A stretch of DNA of 64,000 nt from Microcaldota archaeon (GCA_016207165.1 JACQQD010000009.1:62001-126000); one strand, 5' to 3'. Positions 17,579-26,368 are shown, numbered from the stretch's first letter. The notes: a model not told the origin generated them from the letters alone. A program made the numbers and translations.

Positions 17579-17587
17579 TTTATTTTA
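17579..17587 (+). promoter_or_regulatory. TATA box of the 17613 gene
   Basis: TTTATTTTA centred about 30 nt before the ATG at 17613, consistent with a leaderless or near-leaderless transcript. Confidence 0.5.
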
Positions 17588-17612
17588 CCTGGAATTGATT
17601 GATTTGCTTTGC

Positions 17613-18203
17613 ATGGCTGAAGAAAGCGATTTTGTTAGAAGAGCCAAGAAAGCACACGGCCTGACCTCACAAAGTCCCCCCGGTTTTCCCGATCTCCGGC
17701 TTGCGCGCATTGCCGCCGCGCACCACAAACCTGAAGCTTCCGTTGAACCTCGAACATTGCAGGAAGGCACGCTTGCGGGAATGAAGGAAGCCCTCGATTC
17801 CGTGCGTCACCGCAAAATGGTTCCACACTGGAGAGATGAACTTAAAAAAGCGGGTTTTGACTCTGCACACAATGAGGCGTTGGCGGAATTTCTGGCGCAC
17901 GCCTCCCACCGCGGAAATAGTGCAGCCGCCAAAAATTTGCTTTACGCCTTGATGCGGTTGGAGACCTTGGAGGCGTGGGAGGACCACCTCCAGTTTTTGG
18001 AAGGCATGGCCAGCGACCGGGACTTCGTGCGCGCGGTCATGGATCACGTCAAGACGCAGAATTGGCCGGATTACACGGATTCGGAGACGCCGGATGGACG
18101 GGTGCGCGAGCATTTGGGCGACTTCAAGAACGCGTTGGAAAGGCTGCGCATGCCGCCTAAATGGAGGCCAGAAAAAAAGGCGTCACGCCGGAGAGGCTCG
18201 TGA
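17613..18203 (+). CDS. Hypothetical helical protein
   Basis: A 196-aa soluble, largely helical protein with a basic C-terminus (RPEKKASRRRGS). No catalytic motif or known family is recognised. The ATG at 17613 (MAEESDF) fits the TATA spacing better than the upstream start in the track. Its last 47 bases overlap the convergent HAD phosphatase gene, which is unusual here but permitted because both reading frames remain open. Probably real, given promoter and composition, but not certain. Confidence 0.6.
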   Translation: MAEESDFVRRAKKAHGLTSQSPPGFPDLRLARIAAAHHKPEASVEPRTLQEGTLAGMKEALDSVRHRKMVPHWRDELKKAGFDSAHNEALAEFLAHASHRGNSAAAKNLLYALMRLETLEAWEDHLQFLEGMASDRDFVRAVMDHVKTQNWPDYTDSETPDGRVREHLGDFKNALERLRMPPKWRPEKKASRRRGS

Positions 18204-18804
18204 CGAAGGCATCGGCTTTCCTTTTTTCTTGTTGGATGCGCCGGTTTTCCACCATGACGACTTTCATTCCGGCCTTTTTCGCTCCAAGCAATCCGGCGTT
18301 GGAGTCCTCAATGACCACGCATTCCTTGGCGGGCACGCGAAGTTTTTCGGCCGCCTTGAGGAAAATGTCTGGCGACGGCTTTCCGTGCCGCACTTGGTCG
18401 CCGCCCACCACGGCGTCAAAAGCGTTTTCCAAACCGATTTTCGGCAACAGCAATTCCAGAAGCCACGTGTTGGTGGAGGAAGCCAAGGCCAGGGGGTAGC
18501 CGGATTTTTTTAGCGACAGAACCAATTCGGTGGCGCCGGGTAGGCTTCTCGCGGTCTTCAGGATGACGTCCAAGTATATTTCGTCGCGTTCCAGGTTGAG
18601 GGCCTCGATTTGCTTGGCCGATACGGTGATGCCGGCTTTTTCGTGGACGCGCCGGATGTTTTCCCTTGCGGGAATGCCGGTGACTTCCTGCGGAGTTTCG
18701 TCAAACGGAATTTTGTGCCGCCGCATGAGTTCGGAAAAAGATTCAAAGTGCTGGGGTTCGGAGTCCAGAATCACGCCGTCAAAGTCGAAGATGACGGCCT
18801 TCAA
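18157..18804 (-). CDS. HAD superfamily phosphatase, beta-phosphoglucomutase-like
   Basis: A 215-aa HAD subfamily IA hydrolase. Motif I FDFDGVILDSE (~5-15) has the nucleophile Asp and acid Asp, LASSTN (~108-113) is motif II, GKPSPDIF (~140-147) contains the motif III Lys, and VIEDSNAG (~159-166) is motif IV. The helical cap between motifs I and II fits phosphoglucomutase or phosphoglycolate phosphatase types, but the substrate cannot be named. Its ATG overlaps the folK stop as ATGA. In that context it might dephosphorylate dihydroneopterin phosphate, a folate step with no dedicated enzyme in many organisms; this is speculation. Confidence 0.88.
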   Translation of the reverse strand: MKAVIFDFDGVILDSEPQHFESFSELMRRHKIPFDETPQEVTGIPARENIRRVHEKAGITVSAKQIEALNLERDEIYLDVILKTARSLPGATELVLSLKKSGYPLALASSTNTWLLELLLPKIGLENAFDAVVGGDQVRHGKPSPDIFLKAAEKLRVPAKECVVIEDSNAGLLGAKKAGMKVVMVENRRIQQEKRKADAFVTSLSGVTPFFLASI

Positions 18805-19658
18805 TCCAACCGCCTTAGGATTTGGTCCACGGCAAAGGCGATGTCTTGGGCTTCCGCCACCTGGACGCGGAGCTTCGAGACGAGTTGGCGGAGTTGCTTG
18901 ACGGTTCCAATGAGAAGCACGTCGGACTTCTCGATTTTATTGGAGATGCAGTCCTTGTGCACGGCCGCGTCGCCTCCCAAAGCCAGCATTTCCTGTTTGA
19001 GGATGTTGGCCATGGTCGCGCGCACGTTTTCCAGTCGAATGACCAACGAAATGGTTTTTTGCGCCATGGACTTGACGGAATACGTGTCCTGTACCCCGAT
19101 GTCGCGCATGCGTTTTTCGGCGTGTCCGATGGACGGAATTGTTTCCAGGGTGGCGTGGACTGCCGGGAGTTTGGAATCCATTTTCTTCACGGATTTTTTT
19201 TCTTGTTCGGGTAATTCGTCCCAGAGTTGTTGCACGGTTTTCTTCAGGACGGGGTGCAAGAGATGGGGTGCCACGTCTTTTAACGGCGCCAGGACGAACG
19301 CCCTCTCCGCGATTTTTGGGTGCGGGACGATGAATCCGTCCTGGTTGCCGACGAACGCGTCGTAGAACAAAAAGTCGATGTCAATGTTTCTTGGACCGTT
19401 TTTGGATTGCTTTTTTTTGCCGAGTCTTTTTTCCACGCTTTGGATGGCGGCCACCACTTCCTTGACGGGTTTCTCGGTGTAGGCTTTCACCACGGCGTTG
19501 AGGAACTCAGGTTGGTCCGCGTTGTATTTGGGTTTCGTTTCGTAGATGGGGGAACCGTTCACGTTGGCAAAATCCTGTCCCAGGGCGTGGACGGCGCGTT
19601 GGAGGTTTTGTTCGCGGTTGCCGACGTTGGAGCCCAAACCCAAGTAAACGTAAGCCAT
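18801..19658 (-). CDS. folK: FolK (HPPK) fused to a DHPS N-terminal-like domain
   Basis: The first ~160 residues are 6-hydroxymethyl-7,8-dihydropterin pyrophosphokinase: VYLGLGSNVGNREQNL at the start and the catalytic/Mg motif RNIDIDFLFYD (~105-115). It pyrophosphorylates the pterin for FolP. The last ~120 residues are not part of FolK. Segments ANILKQEMLALGGDAAV and SDVLLIGTVKQLRQLVSKL resemble the N-terminal accessory domain found on some bacterial dihydropteroate synthases, so a folate-pathway domain is attached to a different enzyme here. The ATG at 19658 is chosen over the track GTG because it begins the conserved strand. 285 aa in total. Confidence 0.85.
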   Translation of the reverse strand: MAYVYLGLGSNVGNREQNLQRAVHALGQDFANVNGSPIYETKPKYNADQPEFLNAVVKAYTEKPVKEVVAAIQSVEKRLGKKKQSKNGPRNIDIDFLFYDAFVGNQDGFIVPHPKIAERAFVLAPLKDVAPHLLHPVLKKTVQQLWDELPEQEKKSVKKMDSKLPAVHATLETIPSIGHAEKRMRDIGVQDTYSVKSMAQKTISLVIRLENVRATMANILKQEMLALGGDAAVHKDCISNKIEKSDVLLIGTVKQLRQLVSKLRVQVAEAQDIAFAVDQILRRLD

Positions 19659-19736
19659 GTGAGGTTTGTGCACGCCAACGTTTTTCTGGGCTTTGCCCCT
19701 CGTAGGTGCCGGGCGGTCTCCTTCTTTTTCGGGCGT

Positions 19737-20897
19737 TTAGAGGCCCTTGGGCTTCTTCTTTTTGATGCGCGTGAAAAGGGCGTATCCGCCAGCGGTCAAT
19801 AGAATGACTAACCCGATGATCCAGGCGCTGCCTTCAAAGGCGGCCGTCACCAAACCCGTGAGTCCGCCGGGTGCCGGAGTGGCCGTGGCTTGAATGGTTG
19901 GAGCAGGCAATGCGGCCTGCGCGGGTGCTGGAGTTGCGGTGGCCTGCGCTGTTGGCGAAGGTGCGACTGGAGCCGGAGTGGCTGTCGTGCTTCTGGACGA
20001 GGGCGGCAGGCCCCCCGTTCCGCCTCCGCTGCTGGTAGTTGTGCCTGCGGCAGGAGCAGTTGGGCTGGGGCTTGCGGAAGGCGAGGGAGTGGGCGTCGCG
20101 CCTCCAGGGGGCGCTGGCGGGGAGCCGACGACGCCGTACGGCGTTCCGGCGGCGATGGTGAACGTGACGCGGTTGTTGGCAATATCCAGGGTGAACGGCG
20201 TGATTTGAACCCACTTTGTGCCGTCAAACCTCATGGGGACAATAGCGCTTTCGTCGATGCCCGCGTCGTTGTAGCAGAGCGTGACTTGGGTTGCAGCTCC
20301 GGTGACCGAGATTTCGTAGCCGCCCAAAAACGTGTTCCCGGCCCCGATTCCCACGGTTCCCGGAAGCGCGCTGCTGTTAAGCGCAGTGACGTTGTTGATG
20401 GTTACCGCTGTAGGCGTCGAAACGTTGATGTTCATGTCCAGGCAAGTGCCTGAGACGTGGATGGGCGAGTCGGGAAGGGCCAACAGGTGCACGTCACTGA
20501 GCGAGCCGTTGACGGTGACGTTTTGTTGAGCCGGAAACGCAAAACTCAAGTCCAGTTGCGTGATGGCGCTGGATTCAAATGATGCGGTCTGGCTGGCTTG
20601 GACCCGTCCGATGAAAAACGTGACGGTTTGGCCTTGCTGCAATTCGTCGCCTTGGACCAATAGTTTGGTTTGGCTCGATGACGGTCCGCCGTACGTTCCG
20701 GCTTGTTCGCTTTGCACGCTTCCAGCGTTTTGGGCGTTAACCATTGCGGACACCAGGGTGCCGACAGGAATGCCGACGCCGTTTGCGGTCGCGTTACCAA
20801 AAAACAGGTGCGGCAATTGGGGCGCCGCACCCACCGGCAACGCGAAGACCAGCGCCAATGCCGTCAACGCCAGAAAAGCGTGTTTCAACACCATCAT
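19737..20897 (-). CDS. Secreted surface protein with Thr/Pro/Ala-rich stalk and C-terminal membrane anchor
   Basis: A 386-aa protein: signal peptide (about residues 1-24), a beta-rich ectodomain (~25-255), a low-complexity Ala/Pro/Thr/Ser stalk (~258-350; TPTPSPSASPSPT and repeated TATPAP), then a transmembrane helix (AWIIGLVILLTAGGYALF) and a basic KKKKPKGL tail. The layout is that of a type I surface protein held away from the membrane by a stalk that is probably glycosylated. A GGTG ribosome site lies before the ATG. Ligand or function unknown. Confidence 0.75.
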   Translation of the reverse strand: MMVLKHAFLALTALALVFALPVGAAPQLPHLFFGNATANGVGIPVGTLVSAMVNAQNAGSVQSEQAGTYGGPSSSQTKLLVQGDELQQGQTVTFFIGRVQASQTASFESSAITQLDLSFAFPAQQNVTVNGSLSDVHLLALPDSPIHVSGTCLDMNINVSTPTAVTINNVTALNSSALPGTVGIGAGNTFLGGYEISVTGAATQVTLCYNDAGIDESAIVPMRFDGTKWVQITPFTLDIANNRVTFTIAAGTPYGVVGSPPAPPGGATPTPSPSASPSPTAPAAGTTTSSGGGTGGLPPSSRSTTATPAPVAPSPTAQATATPAPAQAALPAPTIQATATPAPGGLTGLVTAAFEGSAWIIGLVILLTAGGYALFTRIKKKKPKGL

Positions 20898-20943
20898 GTC
20901 AGTTTTGCACCAAAATTTCCTGTTTTTTAAAAATTAAAAGGGT

Positions 20944-20966
20944 GCCGGACACGAAGCGTGCCCGGC
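20944..20966 (-). terminator. Hairpin terminator after the 20975-22528 gene
   Basis: GCCGG-CACG / CGTG-CCGGC inverted repeat with a 3-nt loop, 8 bases after the stop. On the minus strand it is followed by ACCCTTTTAATTTTT, a T-rich run suited to archaeal termination. Confidence 0.55.
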
Positions 20967-20974
20967 TTCCATTT

Positions 20975-22528
20975 TCAATCGTCCTGGCCCACGAACAGCG
21001 GCGTGGTCGTCTGGCCTGGCAGGGTGTCGTCGTTCTGCAGGAACGTCCAGTACCCGCCGAAGTTGTAGACGCTTTGCTCGCAGCTGTTGTCCGGTGAGGC
21101 GCCGGATTCCTCAATGTTCGGAATCCAGCTGAACCCGTTCTGGCTGAAATACCACGAGCCCCAGTCGGTGGAGTAACTGAGGTACTGTTGAGGACTGACG
21201 ACCAACTCCAACGCGCGGTTTCCGCTGGCATCGTAGACGACCGGGTTGAAGGTTTGCCCAATGCACGTGTTCCCTTGGACGTAAATGTAGGACAGGCGGC
21301 AGTTTCCAGGAGAGTATTCTTCTTCGCAGTAATACTCTTCGGGGTACTCCCAGTAGTCCGACAGTTCCAACGTGGGCCCAACCAGGCTCCAGCCTTCGGC
21401 CAATGGTTTGCTGGGAGGCGAGGTCACGCCGCGGTCGATGACCAACCCGAGTTGGTTGCGGGCCGTGGAGTGGAAGTAGTATCCCTCCAACGGCTCCATG
21501 GATCCGTCGGTGACCAGTTGCCAGGCTTGGGATGCGCTGTCAAAGGATAGTACGGCGTCAACGCTTTCCGCCATGAAGACTTGGTCTTGTTCCAAGGCGA
21601 TGGGGCTGGAGCGCAGAGTCCAGCCCTGTTCCAATGGTACGGTCAAGTCCGTGATGGTGACGGTGAGGCTGGTTTCCGCTTGGTTTCCTTCGCGGTCCGC
21701 CACGGTGACGGGCAGTTCAAATTCGCCCAATGCGATTTTCTGGGACAAAAAGAAGCCCATGTCGTCGTAGCTGATGACTTCATAGTCAAGCAGGCCCGAG
21801 ATGTCCGTCAGCGGACAGTACCAGAATGAATATTGAGGGTCTCTGTCTCCGCCGTAGAACTCACGGATTTCGTAATTTGCTAAATAGCTCTGCCATTGCT
21901 CTTCATTGAAGCTTTCCACGTCCGATATGCGGGCGAACATGGCGTTCAGAACCGTGCTTAGGTTCAAGGTTACCGAGTTGATGCCTGATTCCTCGTCGAA
22001 AGTCTCAATGTTGATGTACGTGCACTTGGGGTCGTAAAAGTATGCGCCATCGGCTCCGTAGTCTTCCAAGTCCAAAAAGCTGTGATCCAGTTCAGCGCTT
22101 TCGATGGTGGGAGCCTCGTTGTCGACGAGGATGAATACGGAAGAGGCGGTTTCCACGGCTTCGCCGGGGCCCTCTATGGTTTCAAACGTTGAATTGACTT
22201 GAAGGACGACGTCAAAAAAGTTGCCGCTTTCAAAGGCGTTGGTGTCCCACGTGGCCAGGGTGCTTTCTTCAATTTGCTCGGTTCCGCCTCCAAGGCGTGT
22301 GCAGCCATCGAAGTTGTCCCGTTCCCCGGATGGGCACACGAACACGTCGAACAGGAAGCTGGTCAGGGGGTCTTCGCCGTTGTAAAGCGCGGAGCCTTGC
22401 ACGTTGACGGTGCCGCTGACGGTGTCCTCAGTTCCAGGAGACGTGATGCTGGCGAAGCTGGGCCCTTGAGCCGAAACGAAAACTGCGGCAAACAACAGTA
22501 GCGCAAATCCGAACGACAATGCCTTCAT
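20975..22528 (-). CDS. Secreted protein with Ig-like domains, unknown function
   Basis: A 517-aa secreted protein. A signal peptide (ALSFGFALLLFAAVFVSAQ) is followed by beta-sandwich stretches such as SPGTEDTVSGTVNVQGSA, typical of Ig-like (Big/PKD-type) domains, then a segment rich in Tyr, Trp, Glu and Cys (DYWEYPEEYYCEEEY). Unlike its neighbours it has no C-terminal membrane helix, so it may be released or held by another protein. The ATG at 22528 is preferred over the track GTG because GGTGGGGGAGTG precedes it. TATA-like elements occur at 22561-22572 and 22607-22617. Confidence 0.73.
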   Translation of the reverse strand: MKALSFGFALLLFAAVFVSAQGPSFASITSPGTEDTVSGTVNVQGSALYNGEDPLTSFLFDVFVCPSGERDNFDGCTRLGGGTEQIEESTLATWDTNAFESGNFFDVVLQVNSTFETIEGPGEAVETASSVFILVDNEAPTIESAELDHSFLDLEDYGADGAYFYDPKCTYINIETFDEESGINSVTLNLSTVLNAMFARISDVESFNEEQWQSYLANYEIREFYGGDRDPQYSFWYCPLTDISGLLDYEVISYDDMGFFLSQKIALGEFELPVTVADREGNQAETSLTVTITDLTVPLEQGWTLRSSPIALEQDQVFMAESVDAVLSFDSASQAWQLVTDGSMEPLEGYYFHSTARNQLGLVIDRGVTSPPSKPLAEGWSLVGPTLELSDYWEYPEEYYCEEEYSPGNCRLSYIYVQGNTCIGQTFNPVVYDASGNRALELVVSPQQYLSYSTDWGSWYFSQNGFSWIPNIEESGASPDNSCEQSVYNFGGYWTFLQNDDTLPGQTTTPLFVGQDD

Positions 22529-22695
22529 GAACACTCCCCCACCCGCCGTATTGAGACGAAGTCTTTAAACGGCGTAAGCCAATGCACGACCCGTCAGCTA
22601 TATCTGTTTCTATATAAACACTATAGTTATTTTTTTAACAAATGGGACTGCGGTGTGTGTGAAACAAAAGCCACTGGTTTCCATCGGCAACTCGG

Positions 22696-23859
22696 TTACC
22701 GCTGGATTTGAACGGATGCTTGGGCTGTGTTTTTGAGTGCCGAGGGCTTGACCGCCCGTACGGTCACGCGTTTGGCTCCGAGTTTTTTGACGGCGTCGGC
22801 GACCGCTTCGCCCAGAGATTCCAGGAGGTTGAAGTGTCGGCTTTCCGCGGCGTTTTTCGCGGCTGAAACGATGGCGCGGTAGTCCAACGTTTTTTTCAAG
22901 TCGTCGGTCTTCACGGCTTTTTTGAGGTCCAAGAACGCGTGCACGTCTACGACGACGTCTTGGACCGATTTTTTTTCCCACGCGAGCACTCCGACGTGGG
23001 CTTTAACCCGCAGGTTTTCCACGCGGATGCCGTCCTCAGGTGAATCCGCTTGGATGGCCCACGCCACGTCCACGGCTTTTTGGCAGGCCGCCACGTCGTG
23101 AACGCGCAACACGTTCGCCCCGTTCAAGACGCATGCCGTGACCGCGGCCAGCGTGCCTTCCAGGCGGTTGGACGCCTTTTCTCCCGTGATTTTGCCGATG
23201 AAGCTTTTGCGGGACACGCCGATGCACACGGGGTAACCGAATTGAAATTGCTTCAAGTTGGCAAGCAATTCCAGGTTGTGCTCCAAGGTTTTCCCAAACC
23301 CGATGCCGGGGTCAATCAGGATGCTTTGGATGCCGTTTTTTTTGGCTTGGCGGGCTTGCATCAATAGAAATGCCTTGACTTCTTCCACCACGTCTTGGTA
23401 TTTCGGGTTTTCCTGCATGGTCTGCGGCGTGCCTTGCATGTGCATGATGACGGCCCCGGCTTTCGCGTCCGATACCGCGTCCATCATTTCCGGGTTCGTC
23501 AGTCCCGTGACGTCGTTCACCATGTGCGCCCCGGCGTGCAAGGCGGCTTTTGCGACGTCGGGCTTGTACGTGTCCACGGAAATCATGGCTTGTGTTTCTT
23601 GGGCGAGTCGTTCAATCACGGGTAGGATGCGTTTTTTCTCTTCGGCCATGGAGACGGCTTTCGCGCCGGGCCGGGTGCTTTCGCCGCCGACGTCGATGAT
23701 GGCGGCGCCTTCCTGGATCATTTGTTTGGCGTGCTTTACGGCCGCTTCAAGGTCCTTGAATTTGCCGCCGTCGGAAAAACTGTCGGGCGTGACGTTCAAA
23801 ATCCCCATGAGCTTCGGGCGGGAGAGGTCAAGCACTTTGTTTTTGGCGTGAAATTTCAT
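22696..23859 (-). CDS. folP: Bifunctional dihydropteroate synthase - dihydroneopterin aldolase (FolP-FolB fusion)
   Basis: Residues 1 to ~275 form the FolP TIM barrel: GILNVTPDSFSDGG, GAAIIDVGGESTRPGA, SVDTYKP, NDVTGL, GIGFGKTLEHN and GVSRKSFIG are all present. It joins the pterin pyrophosphate to p-aminobenzoate. Residues ~280-387 are a FolB domain, starting IRVENLRVKAHVGVLAWEK and ending with ESLGEAVADAVKKLGAKRVTVRAVKP, which makes hydroxymethyl-dihydropterin and glycolaldehyde. FolP-FolB order in one chain is unusual: eukaryotic fusions run FolB-FolK-FolP. The 5' end overlaps pabC by 32 bases, so translation is probably coupled. Confidence 0.9.
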   Translation of the reverse strand: MKFHAKNKVLDLSRPKLMGILNVTPDSFSDGGKFKDLEAAVKHAKQMIQEGAAIIDVGGESTRPGAKAVSMAEEKKRILPVIERLAQETQAMISVDTYKPDVAKAALHAGAHMVNDVTGLTNPEMMDAVSDAKAGAVIMHMQGTPQTMQENPKYQDVVEEVKAFLLMQARQAKKNGIQSILIDPGIGFGKTLEHNLELLANLKQFQFGYPVCIGVSRKSFIGKITGEKASNRLEGTLAAVTACVLNGANVLRVHDVAACQKAVDVAWAIQADSPEDGIRVENLRVKAHVGVLAWEKKSVQDVVVDVHAFLDLKKAVKTDDLKKTLDYRAIVSAAKNAAESRHFNLLESLGEAVADAVKKLGAKRVTVRAVKPSALKNTAQASVQIQR

Positions 23860-24637
23860 TTTGAACGAACTCCTGGAATGCGTGTTGAAGCGTTTGCGTG
23901 GTTTTCCCTGCCCTGATTTTTTTCCCGTCTACTTTGGTTAGGGAAACGACTTGTTTGAGGGTGGAGGTGAGAAACGCTTCATCGGCTCCAAAGAGTTGTT
24001 CTTTGGATAGGGATTCTTGGCGGACGTCGAACCCGTTTTGTTTGGCCAATTCGATGACGGCGTGGCGCGTGATGCCTTCCAGAACGCCGTCTTTCGGCGT
24101 GGTGATCGTGTTGCCGTGGATGCAAAAGAGGTTGCTGGTGGTTCCTTCCAACACGTTTCCTTTTTGGGTGAAGATGGCTTCGTCGCATCCCGCTTTTTTG
24201 GCTTGCTTTCTCGCCAGCACTGACGTGAGGCAGTTGAGGGTCTTGGCTTTGGCGACATCGCGGTGGAACGGCACGGTCACCGCGGAAAACGTTTTCGGGA
24301 TTTGGCCGAGGGGTTTGGCCATCACGATGAGGCTTGGCGTTGCCGTTCCCCAGTCGCTTTGGCTTCCGGCGGTCAAGACCACGCGGAGGGCGGCTTGACT
24401 GAGGCGGTTGGCTTGAATGGTTTTTTGAATGGCGTTTTGGAGGTCTTTTTTTTCGGGTGCCGGCAACTGGATTTCGCGGGCGGACTGTTGTAAGCGTTCG
24501 ATGTGCTCGTCCATCTTGAAGGCGGTGCCTTGGTAGACGCGGAGGGTCTCGTACACGCCGTACCCGTACAAAAGGCCTTCGTCAAATACGTTGATGTGAG
24601 CGTCTTGAACCATCTGCCCACTGACGAAAACCAGCAT
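23828..24637 (-). CDS. pabC: Class IV PLP aminotransferase-fold enzyme, probable aminodeoxychorismate lyase
   Basis: A 269-aa fold-type IV PLP protein. VFDEGLLYGYGVYETLRV at the N-terminus and GCDEAIFTQKGNVLEGTTSN in the middle are family signatures. Such proteins are branched-chain aminotransferases, D-amino-acid aminotransferases or aminodeoxychorismate lyases, which cannot be told apart reliably by eye. Its position between pabB and folP, and its short length, favour PabC, which releases pyruvate to yield p-aminobenzoate. A TATA element about 28 nt upstream suggests a leaderless start. Confidence 0.8.
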   Translation of the reverse strand: MLVFVSGQMVQDAHINVFDEGLLYGYGVYETLRVYQGTAFKMDEHIERLQQSAREIQLPAPEKKDLQNAIQKTIQANRLSQAALRVVLTAGSQSDWGTATPSLIVMAKPLGQIPKTFSAVTVPFHRDVAKAKTLNCLTSVLARKQAKKAGCDEAIFTQKGNVLEGTTSNLFCIHGNTITTPKDGVLEGITRHAVIELAKQNGFDVRQESLSKEQLFGADEAFLTSTLKQVVSLTKVDGKKIRAGKTTQTLQHAFQEFVQNEISRQKQSA

Positions 24638-24685
24638 GAATTGTTGGGTGGCGTGCCCGATTAAAAGCTGTTCTTGTCCGAGTCG

Positions 24686-24952
24686 TTAATTTTTTTGAAG
24701 TCTTTTAATGGCTTCAAAAACCTCTTTTTCAGCCATTCTGGCAATTTTGAAATACCCGGTTCCGTACGGTTCAAGCGGCGTATGTTCTACGTGGTAACCT
24801 TTTTCCATGAGGCTGGTCATGATGTTTTGCAAGTCAAATTGTTTGCCGCCGCGTATTTCCTCGTATTTGACGCAGTAGTACGGTCCCTCCACCCAAACGT
24901 GTCGTATGTTGGCATGCGGGCACAGCTTCCTTTCAAGTATTTTGTGCGGCAT
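24686..24952 (-). CDS. Small hypothetical protein between pabB and pabC
   Basis: An 88-aa protein with no signal or membrane segment. It has an alpha/beta character with aromatic residues (GPYYCVKYEE, PYGTGYFKIARM) and two Cys. No family is recognised. It lies on the same strand as the folate genes, 45 bases after pabB, and could be a passenger or a small accessory protein. Confidence 0.55.
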   Translation of the reverse strand: MPHKILERKLCPHANIRHVWVEGPYYCVKYEEIRGGKQFDLQNIMTSLMEKGYHVEHTPLEPYGTGYFKIARMAEKEVFEAIKRLQKN

Positions 24953-24997
24953 TTGATCAGTCTACTTCACGATGACGGCGGACTTAACTCTTCTTTT

Positions 24998-26368
24998 CTA
25001 GCGCAGAGCCAGCTTCATGGCTTCCGCTTTGTCCAAGCTTTCTTGGTACTCTTTTTCCGGTACGGAGTCCGCCACGATGCCGCCCCCGGCGTGAAAATAC
25101 GCGGTTTGCTTTCCGTTTTCGTCTTTCTTAAAATACAGCGTGCGGATGAGGATGTTAAACGCCGCGTCGCCGTTCCAACCGATGAATCCCAATGAACCGG
25201 TGTAGGGCCCGCGGGCAACGGGTTCGACTTCCCTGAGGATTTGCATGGTTCTGACTTTGGGGCAGCCCGTGATGGTTCCTCCGGGAAACAAGGCGGAAAG
25301 CGCGTCAAAGGCGGTGGCGTCTTTTTTGAGGGTGCCTTGGATTTGGCTGACCAGATGCATGACGTGGGAATAGCGTTCCACGGTGAAGCCTTCTTGAACC
25401 AAAACGGTGCCGGTGAGGCTGATTTTTCCGACGTCGTTGCGTTCCAAGTCGACCAGCATGGCGTGTTCCGCGTTTTCTTTCGCGTTTTGTTTGAGTTCCA
25501 GTTCCAGTTGCTGGTCTTTGGCCTTGGTTTTGCCTCGTGGGCGAGTGCCGGCGATGGGTCGCGTAGTGACGGTTTGGCCGTTGATGGAGAACAAGAGTTC
25601 CGGGGACGCGGAGGCGATGGTCGTTTCTGGCGTGGTGAAGTAGGCGGCGTAGGGGGAGGGATTGATTTGGTTTAGTTTGATGAACACGTCGAATGGGTTC
25701 TTGGTGGTTTCCGCTTGGAAGCGTTGAGACAAATTGGCTTGAAAGGTTTCTCCGGTCTTGATTTTTTCTTTTATGGCGTTGACGGCGGCGAGGTATTGTT
25801 TTTGGGTGAAGTTGGACGCGATGTTTCCGGTTTTGCCTTTACGGGTTCTGGTTTTCGGTTTCCGGTTTTTTGGATTGATTTCTTGGAGTAGTTTCAGGCT
25901 TTTTTCTTGATCGCCGAATGAGAGCACTTTTTTTTTCTGGTGGTCAAAGGCCAGGCCGTGGTCGAAGAACAAAAAGTGCAGCCATGGCAGGTGGAGGTCG
26001 TCGGTTTTGGGTTTTGGGGCGTCTTCCAAATAATGCAGTGCCTCGTAGGACGGGTAGCCGACCATGCCGCCTTGGAAGGGCGGGCCGTGTTCGGACCACG
26101 TTTTGTTTTTGCGGTGGATTTCGTAGAGTTCTTTCAGGATTTCAAGGGGTTTTCTTGGGTCGGGTTTGCCGTTGACCCAACACGTGGCGCCGCGGGCCTT
26201 GAATTCGAGGAAGGGGTTGACGCAGAGGTACGACCAGCGGGCCGGGGGTTCAAGCGAACTTGACGGATGGGTCGTTACGTTCGTTTGTGGGGGGGAGTAA
26301 AGAAGGACGGCGTTTTCCGGGTTGAGGGCTGCAAACGCGTCCAGGGGGTTGAACCAAAAAGGGGGCAT
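24998..26368 (-). CDS. pabB: Chorismate-utilising enzyme, probable aminodeoxychorismate synthase component I
   Basis: A 456-aa member of the TrpE/PabB family that aminates chorismate. The C-terminal catalytic half shows RPIAGTRPRG, AEHAMLVDLERNDVG, ERYSHVMHL and a long FPGGTITGCPKVRTMQIL block. The PIAGT motif has Ala where E. coli PabB has Lys, which is more typical of anthranilate synthase TrpE, so the call rests mainly on its place beside pabC and folP. The glutaminase partner (PabA/TrpG) is not in the window. The track start is 82 codons too early; the ATG at 26368 lies 5 bases after the ThyX stop. Confidence 0.78.
   Translation of the reverse strand: MPPFWFNPLDAFAALNPENAVLLYSPPQTNVTTHPSSSLEPPARWSYLCVNPFLEFKARGATCWVNGKPDPRKPLEILKELYEIHRKNKTWSEHGPPFQGGMVGYPSYEALHYLEDAPKPKTDDLHLPWLHFLFFDHGLAFDHQKKKVLSFGDQEKSLKLLQEINPKNRKPKTRTRKGKTGNIASNFTQKQYLAAVNAIKEKIKTGETFQANLSQRFQAETTKNPFDVFIKLNQINPSPYAAYFTTPETTIASASPELLFSINGQTVTTRPIAGTRPRGKTKAKDQQLELELKQNAKENAEHAMLVDLERNDVGKISLTGTVLVQEGFTVERYSHVMHLVSQIQGTLKKDATAFDALSALFPGGTITGCPKVRTMQILREVEPVARGPYTGSLGFIGWNGDAAFNILIRTLYFKKDENGKQTAYFHAGGGIVADSVPEKEYQESLDKAEAMKLALR

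Noticed and set aside
19688-19698. GGGC-TTT-GCCC hairpin between folK and the 19737 gene as another member of the palindrome family
   Set aside because: Only 4-bp arms, and the characteristic blocks of elements B and C are absent; more likely a weak hairpin by chance or a decayed terminator.
22529-22695. Possible small gene in the 167-bp gap after folP-folB
   Set aside because: No open frame with a ribosome site; the region contains TATA-like elements (22561-22572, 22607-22617) that fit the promoter of the secreted protein gene.
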